In this document: positions 19,601 through 22,399 of the stretch, piece after piece
How the letters are laid out: every line of letters starts with the position of its first letter
Position numbering within the stretch: the first letter of the stretch is position 1
NCBI GenBank assembly: GCA_019648995.1
Contig: BLXT01000588.1
Span: 4,041,096-4,063,494, forward strand
Direction of reading: 5' to 3'
Origin: Plakobranchus ocellatus
Lineage: Eukaryota > Mollusca > Gastropoda > Plakobranchidae
Length of the DNA: 22,399 bases
The notes under the pieces: generated by a model
Seen by the model: the letters and a program-made list of their open reading frames with translations, nothing else
What the model was told of the DNA's origin: nothing
The model's database searches: none
Translations under genes and position numbers: made by a program

Positions 19601-21747
19601 CTGCTTGAACGAAGAAATTAATACAGTTTGAAACCTGTTTCAACTGCAGGTGAGGAAATCAATGGAACTTTTATTATAACCTTTAACTTAAATGTTCGGT
19701 ACTTTGCATTTAACAGATCCGAGTGCTCGCCCAAGATGGTGGAAGCCCCAGTAAATCGGATACTACTGTGGTTGTGGTCATTGTCACACGAAACCTGTTT
19801 TCGCCTGCATTCGGCCCAGTGAACTACGCCGCCTCCATCACTGAGAACCAGGCTATTGGGGATCCTTTCAGGACAGTGACCTGCACTGATAATGATTTAG
19901 CTGTAAGACGTGAATGATATAATTTGTGTAGTTTATAACTGATATTTAGTCTTTGTTTTTCATGTGATACATCGATAACATGCATAGTGAGCACCCATAG
20001 AGCTTGGAAATAAATCATGGACCGAAAGAGTAAAAAAAAAAATATATATAATCGTACACAATTGAAGTCCAAAATTTCACATACTGCATCGCGCTGGTTA
20101 TTGCTATGAAAGATAATCTTGAACACTTTGAAGCAAACTTTGAATAGTATCACTTTGAAGTATTATCGAATAAAAACAAGATTCTAACTGTGTCAGAAAT
20201 GATCACCTTTGTTGTCATTTTATGCAGTCTCCCAACAACGCAGTAGAGTATACATTGACCGGCGATGCGAAGATTTTGCAGTACTTCCAGGTGGGCCGCT
20301 CTTCAGGCCAGGTGTCCACGCTTCAACCTCTCTACCTCGATGCGGACGATAGCACCAGCTACCAGGTAAATTCCTGCTACCAATAGCTTGAAAAATATAC
20401 GAGAGCAGTGATCAATCAAGATCGGAGGACTTCCTCTTGGTATAGATTGCAAATTATTCACTTGGAAGTATGGGAAACATCTGCAATGGATTTGCCAGGT
20501 GTTTCCCAGAAAAAAAAACAAAACAAAACAAAAAAACCCCAACATAATCGTAATGTCTGCCTCAGAGGGGACTCGTAAAAACGGAATAGGAAGCAGTTTA
20601 AATGTATTATCTACTGAAAAAATAAACATTGAAGCAAATAAACGAATCCATGAAGAAATAAACTAAAAAAAAGCAACAATAAAAGATTTGCGAGCGAACT
20701 ATAATGAGTTAAATTTAGAAGAATCATATTGACTTTAGAAACACTTTCATTTAATAATAAGAAATTTAGAATGAGCATAATAGTGCATATTAGATAATAT
20801 TATTCTGTAGAGTATACCTATCATACATAAGAGATCTATTCATGCCAGCAAACAAAATATCACTTTGAAATTGCGACTTGAAACTTAAGAGACTTAATAA
20901 TACCGCCCACAGCTTGTGATCACCTGCCGTGACCTGGGCACACCCAGCAACGCTGCCACCAACACCGCAACCGTCACCGTTGCTGTAGCGAGAAATCTGA
21001 ATGCGCCTGAGTTCCTCAGCGAGCCTTACGTGACAACCATCAGTAGTACACTGGCCAGTGGTAGCAGTGTCTTCACTGTTAGCGTACTGGACAGGGATAC
21101 AACCGTGAGTCGGGCACTCCTCCCTACGATATTTAGTATGCCGATAGGAATCATTAATTTTGAACAAAAATCCAATGACTTAATCATAAATCACCTGAAT
21201 TAATTAAGTCAAGAGAAAGACAAACGAAAAAAAAAATCCATTATGAAAGAAATGTGTACCAGTAATATACATTATTTCAATATTTGACTTTCGATTGTCT
21301 TGGTTCATGAATATCTTTATAACGTTTATCTTATAAGGCTTTCACGATTAGCATTAAAATTAAAAGCTGTAGCGCTCATCAAAATTCGCATAACAAAGTT
21401 TTCTTGCAAGCAACAACATTTTTTTTTTGTGGATCCGGTTTTTAATTATGATTTTGGAATACCTTCAAACCCATCTGATATTGTTTTGAGCCTATATAAT
21501 ATCAAATAGTTGAGAAAATGCGTGCAATTATTCGTTTGATCACACTGTCTAAAAAAAAAAAAGTATTATTGGTTTTTTACTTAACTGCTGCAACTTTGTC
21601 CTTCCATGACAGTCTCCGTACAATGACGTGAGCCTGCAGGTGATCGGTGACGACAGCGCCCCGACCTACTTCACCCTTGGCAATGACCGTGTCATCAGGG
21701 TTAGCGATACGGCCGACCTTAACGCCCATGATGTCGACGCTTACAGA
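408..21747 (+). CDS. Internal part of a giant cadherin-repeat protein gene (31 exons, 14 complete repeats)
   Basis: The 31 exons listed separately join in one frame into 1,671 codons without a stop. What is seen: tandem units of about 105-115 residues with the cadherin signature order Y..TI.E...G, V.A.D.D, F.I(D)..TG.I, L..D....Y, V.A.D.G.P and P.F. What is known: extracellular cadherin repeats form rod-like ectodomains for adhesion or planar signalling, normally rigidified by Ca2+ at DxNDN linkers. What is odd: all 15 linkers read x-R-N-x-x instead of DxNDN, and two repeat subtypes alternate. Potential N-glycosylation sequons lie in exons 2, 8, 16 (two), 21 and 22. Neither terminus is in the window, so membrane anchorage and orthology (Fat-, Dachsous- or CDH23-like, or a lineage-specific giant cadherin) cannot be decided. 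Secretion and extracellular location are inferred from the family. No promoter or polyadenylation signal is visible. Confidence 0.9.
1094..1288 (+). CDS. Exon 2: linker exon, end of repeat I and start of repeat II (65 codons)
   Basis: Residues 1-29 are the F-G strands of a repeat (VTVRATDRG ... INVIRN). The P-I-F near residue 33 opens the next repeat, and the exon ends VRASDADTN at donor gtaagt. The subtype-2 linker signature D-R-G is present. NQS near residue 36 is a possible N-glycosylation site. Intron 2 (1289-2109, 821 bp) is AT-rich with a poly(A) run at about 1953-1969 and no gene. Confidence 0.9.
2110..2241 (+). CDS. Exon 3: core exon, subtype II (44 codons)
   Basis: Begins P-Q-F-N-Q-I, continues AIGDDSATSF and V-T-G-V-I, and ends NFYN. 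The acceptor attgatcag has a poor pyrimidine tract and the donor gtgaat is weak. The boundaries were chosen because they give the family length and phase 0 at both ends. An internal cccag at 2110-2115 would remove two codons and is the alternative acceptor. Intron 3 (2242-2839) holds only T-rich runs. Confidence 0.82.
2840..3025 (+). CDS. Exon 4: linker exon, end of repeat II and start of repeat I (62 codons)
   Basis: Reads LRVVASDNG..., linker INILRNFQAPVF, then YVANILETQ and LATDGDRE. By homology the exon must end at GAG 3023-3025, where the intron starts gcgagt, so a GC donor is inferred (see findings). No GT nearby gives a phase-0 exon of the right length. Intron 4 (3026-3397) holds nothing else recognisable. 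Confidence 0.87.
3398..3535 (+). CDS. Exon 5: core exon, subtype I (46 codons)
   Basis: Begins A-P-H-N-T-V and contains NFFQVNEVTGEVSVR, which is the clearest form of the subtype I core signature. It ends SSNYQ at donor gtaagt; the acceptor is gtatcag. L-T-T-D replaces the classical LDRE, keeping the last acid only. Intron 5 (3536-4004) has A-rich runs at 3715-3732, 3799-3820 and 3889-3902 and no gene. Confidence 0.92.
4005..4196 (+). CDS. Exon 6: linker exon, end of repeat I and start of repeat II (64 codons)
   Basis: Reads LTIEARDRGTP, linker INVVRNQNAPVF, then INEPYGRTISQS and VTAVDADNQ. The Glu of the N-terminal calcium motif is Gln here. Donor gtgagc runs directly into an ATC microsatellite. 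Acceptor is gtattgacag. This is a good reference exon for linker subtype 2 (D-R-G, RNQN, N-E-P-Y). Confidence 0.92.
4202..4260. repeat. ATC trinucleotide microsatellite at the start of intron 6
   Basis: Nearly perfect CAT/ATC units begin only five bases into intron 6, directly after the donor gtgagc. A degenerate ATC/ATT-rich zone continues to about 4400. The remainder of intron 6 (to 4572) is AT-rich, including a TATA-rich stretch at 4466-4500. Confidence 0.95.
4573..4707 (+). CDS. Exon 7: core exon, subtype II (45 codons)
   Basis: The start is atypical (N-N-N-I-D-P-V-S-Y rather than A-P-Y-N-x-V-x-Y), after acceptor tctcctccag. The rest is typical: IVGLDAAPTFFSID, SATGIITL and ending TTYQ at donor gtacag. 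An upstream AG at 4539-4540 would not be in phase 0, so this acceptor is preferred. Intron 7 (4708-5021) carries a CAAAA-rich tract. Confidence 0.87.
4852..4907. repeat. CAAAA/CAAAAAA simple repeat in intron 7
   Basis: Low-complexity A-rich run interrupted by regularly spaced C residues. It may be a degenerated A-tail or a slippage product; no adjoining element body is recognised. Confidence 0.85.
5022..5207 (+). CDS. Exon 8: linker exon, end of repeat II and start of repeat I (62 codons)
   Basis: Reads ILVQAVDSGVP, linker ITVNRNLNSPVF, then YNVTILETRPLG and VRATDADLV. The N-V-T sequon lies in strand A. The acceptor follows a T-rich tract (gcttttttta g) and the donor is gtaagt. It shows the subtype-1 linker hallmarks: D-S-G, V-N-R-N-L and I-L-E-T. 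Intron 8 (5208-5900, 693 bp) has a weak 44-bp tandem repeat near its start and no gene. Confidence 0.92.
5241..5331. repeat. Degenerate 44-bp tandem duplication in intron 8
   Basis: Two adjacent segments (5241-5284 and 5285-5331) share the order rAGTTTG...TGTGAAAAATAGAkAGAT...GTTA/GTTAT. A third, weaker copy may follow. It is intronic only. Confidence 0.55.
5901..6035 (+). CDS. Exon 9: core exon, subtype I (45 codons)
   Basis: Begins S-P-N-N-I-V-N-Y, contains EYFLVNSVTGDISVR and ends TLYT at donor gtacac. The acceptor is ctgtcgttgcag. The I-G-D region is replaced by R-G-V-S-T-Q. Intron 9 (6036-6408) contains a three-copy 41-bp tandem repeat. Confidence 0.9.
6219..6343. repeat. 41-bp tandem repeat, three copies (intron 9)
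   Basis: Copies start at 6219, 6260 and 6301. The first two are identical over 41 bases; the third diverges after its first 25 or so bases. The unit opens with ATTCATCTAAAGCGATTG. It ends about 65 bp before the exon 10 acceptor. Confidence 0.95.
6409..6603 (+). CDS. Exon 10: linker exon, end of repeat I and start of repeat II (65 codons)
   Basis: Reads LTVQAQDLGVP, linker INVVRNQFAPQF, then INTPYQSTIQPG and VTATDDDLS. The N-terminal Glu is absent (Q-P-G). Acceptor is ctatacag, donor gtaagt. The downstream intron 10 (6604-6801) is the shortest in the window at 198 bp. Confidence 0.92.
6802..6933 (+). CDS. Exon 11: core exon, subtype II (44 codons)
   Basis: Begins A-P-Y-N-V-V-S-Y-S-I-I, contains NFFSISSQTGDIFL and ends PSYR at donor gtcagt. 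The acceptor is ttcactaccag. Intron 11 (6934-7737, 804 bp) is AT-rich with an A run at 7562-7573 and no recognisable gene or element. Confidence 0.91.
7738..7938 (+). CDS. Exon 12: longest linker exon, end of repeat II and start of repeat I (67 codons)
   Basis: Reads ILVQAIDGGNP, linker LTVNRNLATPVW, then the unusual VDPGPPGYTVTRSVPET and ALTATDADTS. It is longer than its class (62 codons) because of Pro/Gly-rich and Ile/Leu-rich extra residues around the A and A' strands. Acceptor is ctctccacag, donor gtgagt. Intron 12 (7939-8468) shows nothing recognisable. Confidence 0.91.
8469..8600 (+). CDS. Exon 13: core exon, subtype I (44 codons)
   Basis: Begins A-P-Y-N-Q-V-E-F-T-I-V-G-D, contains FYFNVDANSGEVRLR and ends NFYT at donor gtcagt. 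The acceptor is ttttttacag. The reading frame happens to stay open about 270 bp into intron 13 (8601-9117), but the sequence beyond the donor loses all cadherin character. Confidence 0.92.
9118..9309 (+). CDS. Exon 14: linker exon, end of repeat I and start of repeat II (64 codons)
   Basis: Reads VLVQISDRGEP, linker VNVFRNQNTPAF, then LNTPYATTIQENTGLG and VTANDADAA. Acceptor is atgccacag, donor gtaagt. The subtype-2 linker signature (D-R-G, RNQN, N-T-P-Y) is complete, and here the N-terminal Glu is retained. Confidence 0.92.
9394..9650. mobile_element. Possible short interspersed element in intron 14
   Basis: A visibly GC-richer block within an AT-rich 1,054-bp intron (9310-10363). It holds a near-perfect palindrome at 9440-9458 and repeated GGCAGTGG/CCACTGCC arms (9464-9471, 9549-9556, 9585-9592, partial 9604-9610) that can pair. 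The composition shift and inverted arms suggest a SINE- or MITE-like insertion. I could not define target-site duplications, ends or promoter boxes. The rest of intron 14, before and after this block, shows nothing recognisable. Confidence 0.35.
10364..10492 (+). CDS. Exon 15: core exon, subtype II (43 codons)
   Basis: Begins G-T-F-E-V-V-R-Y (the usual A-P-Y-N is lost), continues EIIGDDEAPVYFQVD and QTGVISVRSSL, and ends at S-V-Y with donor gtgagt. The acceptor aatttcaaaag has a poor pyrimidine tract; it was chosen because it gives exactly eight residues to the conserved Tyr. Intron 15 (10493-11014) carries an AG microsatellite. Confidence 0.85.
10612..10711. repeat. AG/GA dinucleotide microsatellite in intron 15
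   Basis: About 100 bp of purine-only AG repeat with a few AAG and GGG interruptions, beginning 120 bp downstream of the exon 15 donor. Confidence 0.97.
11015..11203 (+). CDS. Exon 16: linker exon, end of repeat II and start of repeat I (63 codons)
   Basis: Reads VRVRAFDNGGP, linker VSILRNLNRPLI, then LYTTVIPDTTPLG and VNATDADSG. The linker is divergent: P-L-I replaces P-V-F, and Asp replaces Glu in the N-terminal motif. There are two sequons, N-T-T and N-A-T. The acceptor cttcataag is weak, the donor gtaaga. A damaged copy of its central part lies in intron 17. Intron 16 (11204-11974) has a GAC-rich patch and otherwise AT-rich sequence. Confidence 0.9.
11315..11394. repeat. Degenerate GAC-rich (then CAC) repeat in intron 16
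   Basis: Imperfect GAC/GAT/CGA units followed by four CAC units, GC-rich against its surroundings. The frames are interrupted by stops, so it is treated as a decayed microsatellite and not as an acidic coding segment. Confidence 0.7.
11975..12115 (+). CDS. Exon 17: core exon, subtype I (47 codons)
   Basis: Begins P-P-Q-N-T-I-R-F, contains QFFYVDTITGEVSVK and ends NSFYE at donor gtgagg. The acceptor tttattag at 11967-11974 gives the family's eight residues to the aromatic position; the downstream cccag would delete three codons. The GANPASE stretch replaces the G-D-D loop. Confidence 0.87.
12401..12462 (+). pseudogene. Relict partial copy of exon 16 in intron 17
   Basis: From 12411 the sequence matches exon 16 from 11078 at 43 of 52 aligned bases without gaps, and the match extends weakly upstream. 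Seven of the nine differences are transitions. The encoded VSILCNLNRSLIYLLF parallels VSILRNLNRPLINPLL, but the A-x-D-x-G part, the D-A-D end and a donor are all missing. It is an old, non-functional fragment. The rest of intron 17 (12116-12655) holds an A-rich run near 12479-12509. Confidence 0.85.
12656..12847 (+). CDS. Exon 18: linker exon, end of repeat I and start of repeat II (64 codons)
   Basis: Reads LFVGAVDLGVTP, linker ITVTRNLNTPIF, then VNTPYVVTIPETEV and VSVFDADTV. It keeps the D-L-G and N-T-P-Y marks of its class, but its RNLN and P-E-T resemble the other class. Acceptor is tgttcttcacag, donor gtgagt. Intron 18 (12848-13175) ends in a strong T-rich tract and holds nothing else. 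Confidence 0.91.
13176..13304 (+). CDS. Exon 19: core exon, subtype II (43 codons)
   Basis: Begins I-P-F-N-E-V-S-L, contains AIGDGQATAYFSID, has N-A-G-D-I at the TG turn, and ends DVYT. The acceptor is caccttcag-like (cacccttcag) and the donor gtaatg is weak. Intron 19 (13305-13639) shows nothing recognisable. Confidence 0.91.
13640..13825 (+). CDS. Exon 20: linker exon, end of repeat II and start of repeat I (62 codons)
   Basis: Reads LRVEAKDGGNP, linker INVLRNLFAPVF, then YEVTIFETRNL and VRATDADNR. It has typical subtype-1 length and marks (D-G-G, RNLF, E-T-R). Acceptor is ttcctttag, donor gtaaaa. Intron 20 (13826-14208) shows nothing recognisable beyond short A and T runs. Confidence 0.92.
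14209..14355 (+). CDS. Exon 21: longest core exon, subtype I (49 codons)
   Basis: Begins A-P-Y-N-Q-T-R-Y (N-Q-T is a sequon), contains EEYFFIDSVTGEIFLRQSL and ends QVYT at donor gtacgt. The loop after the first strand (RNDGLNTLG) is longer than in other core exons. Acceptor is cttcccag. Intron 21 (14356-15039, 684 bp) is AT-rich with a short AAAAC repeat near 14968-14986 and no gene. Confidence 0.91.
15040..15231 (+). CDS. Exon 22: linker exon, end of repeat I and start of repeat II (64 codons)
   Basis: Reads FNVVSTDLGTQP, linker VNVIRNRQAPVF, then INTPYATTINRTLG and VEAIDSDTD. The N-terminal Glu is replaced (N-R-T, which is also a sequon). Acceptor is ttttctacag, donor gtgagt. Intron 22 (15232-16348) is the longest complete intron at 1,117 bp and carries a tandem duplication near its start. 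Confidence 0.92.
15424..15664. repeat. Imperfect tandem duplication with internal palindromes (intron 22)
   Basis: Copies at 15424-15530 and 15546-15664 share blocks TATwAGAGCC, a palindrome (15437-15455 and 15559-15577), AAAGATATGGAGTCG and GGAAAGGGTTGAC, separated by indels. The palindrome TGAAAACAA-G-TTGTTTTCA has 9-bp perfect arms in both copies. The remainder of intron 22 to 16348 is AT-rich with nothing recognisable. Confidence 0.9.
16349..16480 (+). CDS. Exon 23: core exon, subtype II (44 codons)
   Basis: Begins A-P-Y-N-T-V-T-Y-D-L-I-G-D-G, contains IFAINSVSGLISL and ends QVYS at donor gtaagt. Acceptor is tttctcag. The Asp of F-x-I-D is Asn here. Intron 23 (16481-17041) shows nothing recognisable. 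Confidence 0.92.
17042..17236 (+). CDS. Exon 24: linker exon, end of repeat II and start of repeat I (65 codons)
   Basis: Reads IRVRARDGGTP, linker VNINRNLFAPQF, then YETTILETQAPG and ISATDNDLQ. Three extra residues (around QFGTPIS) precede the A-T-D, making it longer than its class. Acceptor is tccttcacag, donor gtaaga. Intron 24 (17237-17674) contains T-rich and CAA-rich low-complexity stretches only. Confidence 0.92.
17675..17803 (+). CDS. Exon 25: core exon, subtype I (43 codons)
   Basis: Begins A-P-F-N-E-I-E-Y, contains RFYIDPDLGQISVR and ends DRYV at donor gtgagt. The first loop is short (SSADAD). Acceptor is cacatatag. An overlapping minus-strand open frame here is a shadow without family features. 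Intron 25 (17804-18305) shows nothing recognisable. Confidence 0.9.
18306..18494 (+). CDS. Exon 26: linker exon, end of repeat I and start of repeat II (63 codons)
   Basis: Reads MTIAARDGGNP, linker INVIRNDNPPIF, then TNEPYSANIVANQ and VTATDADVS. This linker is the closest to canonical DxNDN: N-D-N is intact and only the first Asp is replaced. The N-terminal Glu is Ala. Its D-G-G is unusual for its class. Acceptor is ctttcacag, donor gtgagt. Intron 26 (18495-18802) shows nothing recognisable. Confidence 0.92.
18803..18934 (+). CDS. Exon 27: core exon, subtype II (44 codons)
   Basis: Begins A-P-Y-G-V-V-S-Y, contains IIGDDAAPSLFSID and SVSGRISI, and ends DQYR at donor gtgagg. Acceptor is ctttattcag. 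It closely resembles exon 7, with A-A-P, F-S-I-D-S and the same strand spacing. Intron 27 (18935-19716, 782 bp) is AT-rich and holds nothing recognisable. Confidence 0.92.
19717..19902 (+). CDS. Exon 28: linker exon with the first cysteine (62 codons)
   Basis: Reads IRVLAQDGGSP, linker VIVTRNLFSPAF, then YAASITENQAIG and FRTVTCTDNDLA. The Cys takes the position of the conserved Ala in A-T-D-A-D and is one of only two cysteines in the window's protein. Acceptor is catttaacag, donor gtaaga. Intron 28 (19903-20227) shows nothing recognisable apart from a short A/TA run. Confidence 0.92.
20228..20365 (+). CDS. Exon 29: core exon, subtype I (46 codons)
   Basis: Begins S-P-N-N-A-V-E-Y-T-L-T-G-D, contains QYFQVGRSSGQVST and ends TSYQ at donor gtaaat. 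Acceptor is ttatgcag. It is the core of the cysteine-containing repeat made with exons 28 and 30. Intron 29 (20366-20912) carries a short hairpin-forming inverted repeat and an A/C-rich run. Confidence 0.92.
20471..20508. repeat. Hairpin-forming inverted repeat in intron 29
   Basis: The arms TGGGAAACATCTG and CAGGTGTTTCCCA pair with a single G:T mismatch. The stem can continue through CAA/TTG with one bulged C, around a loop of about five bases. An A-rich tract follows at 20511-20537. Confidence 0.8.
20913..21104 (+). CDS. Exon 30: linker exon with the second cysteine (64 codons)
   Basis: Reads LVITCRDLGTP, linker VAVARNLNAPEF, then LSEPYVTTISSTLASG and VSVLDRDTT. The Cys sits at the Ala of V-x-A-x-D-x-G and closes the same repeat that exon 28 opens. 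The N-terminal Glu is replaced by Ser. Acceptor is ccgcccacag, donor gtgagt. Intron 30 (21105-21612) shows nothing recognisable. Confidence 0.92.
21613..21747 (+). CDS. Exon 31: core exon, subtype II (45 codons)
   Basis: Begins S-P-Y-N-D-V-S-L, contains VIGDDSAPTYFTL, lacks the usual TG turn (G-N-D-R-V-I instead), and ends DAYR at donor gtgagt. Acceptor is ccatgacag. It is the last exon in the window; the expected linker exon completing this repeat lies downstream. Confidence 0.91.
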
Positions 21748-22205
21748 GTGAGTTTTTCTTTTAAAGTTTAGGCGAAAAGGTAACTAAAAATTCGAATTAA
21801 TTATGCGAAATTATAATTATACAGAAAATAAATACAGATTTTATTGATTACAACGCCACAAAAGTGTAAATCGACGTTTACCTTAAGGTAATTCGAGTCA
21901 TTAATGAAAAATGTACTTATGTAAATTTCTTTTTGATTGCCTTTACTTCGGTAATTACAGCTTCCCCATTTTCCTTTTTTGACGTTGCAACCTCCCTCCT
22001 CATTTAACCACTCTCTTGTTTTTACTTCTCTTCCCCCATTCTGTGTATCTTTGTCTTGACATTTCTTGTAAGGCAACGCCCAATCCATAGAATTTCTATT
22101 AATTTTTTTGAGAAATAACCCCTTCTAGTTTTCTATTCGAGGTCTGTGCTTTACATAGTTTCATTACTTTATCTTCATATTGCTATTTTTCCCCCTCTTT
22201 TCTCT

Positions 22206-22237
<32 letters not shown>

Positions 22238-22399
22238 TTCTCTTTCTCTCTTCATTTCTATATCCTTCTGTTTTTTAAAACTAAGCATTGCTTTAATACT
22301 CTACTCCTCGGAACTGCCTCAATACTCTCTCTTTTTACGACTGTCACCACTTTCCTCTTTATTACAATATTCTTGAGGAAATATTGTTCTGATTCCCCC
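21748..22399 (+). other. 5' part of intron 31, running off the window
   Basis: From about 21950 the plus strand is strongly pyrimidine-biased, with several C/T-rich runs but no linker exon in any frame. The intron is therefore at least 652 bp. It contains a TGTC microsatellite at 22204-22232. Confidence 0.8.
22204..22232. repeat. TGTC tetranucleotide microsatellite in intron 31
   Basis: Seven near-perfect CTGT units followed by CT-rich sequence to about 22250. The apparent Leu/Ser/Val/Cys-rich open frame across it is a by-product of the repeat. Confidence 0.95.

Noticed and set aside
20790-21167. 125-codon minus-strand open frame over exon 30
   Set aside because: Mirror of the GC-rich exon 30. 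The plus-strand reading has full cadherin motifs and splice sites.
22146-22376. Leu/Ser-rich open frame resembling a signal or membrane segment
   Set aside because: Produced by the TGTC microsatellite and pyrimidine-rich intron sequence. It has no cadherin linker features.

Overview
This is animal genomic DNA: AT-rich, intron-dominated, with short GC-richer exons flanked by metazoan-type splice sites (polypyrimidine-AG and GT(A/G)AGT). Everything that can be recognised as coding is on the plus strand and belongs to one gene, an internal slice of a giant cadherin-repeat protein. I read 31 exons between 408 and 21747, totalling 5,013 coding bases (1,671 codons). There is no initiator, signal peptide, EGF or laminin-G module, transmembrane segment, cytoplasmic tail, stop codon or poly(A) signal that I can assign, so both gene ends lie outside the window. 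The compact introns (about 200-1,120 bp) with many simple repeats, and the divergent cadherin repeats, would suit a mollusc or another lophotrochozoan. That placement is an inference, and I do not recognise a named orthologue.

Layout: exons strictly alternate between a short 'core' exon (43-49 codons: x-P-x-N...G-D-D...YF.ID..TG.I...L..D....Y) and a longer 'linker' exon (62-67 codons). The linker exon holds the end of one cadherin repeat (A-x-D-x-G-x-P...V-x-R-N) and the start of the next (P-x-F...Y..TI.ET..G..V.A-T-D-A-D). All 30 introns between the exons are phase 0. The window therefore holds 14 complete cadherin repeats of roughly 105-115 residues plus a partial repeat at each edge.

The array has a higher order. 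Odd and even repeats form two subfamilies, so the real repeating unit is a dimer of cadherin repeats encoded by four exons (212-222 codons, 2.2-3.5 kb). Seven full units and three exons of an eighth are present. The canonical interdomain calcium motif DxNDN is replaced in all 15 linkers by x-R-N-x-x, although the DxD and DxG acids are kept in all 15.

Other notable points: the only two cysteines of the 1,671 residues fall in one repeat at positions expected for a B-F strand disulfide; intron 4 appears to use a GC donor; intron 17 carries a relict copy of part of exon 16. The rest is intron sequence with microsatellites, short tandem repeats, and one GC-richer, inverted-repeat-bearing segment in intron 14 that may be a short mobile element. 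I see no rRNA, tRNA, CRISPR or bacterial-type feature.
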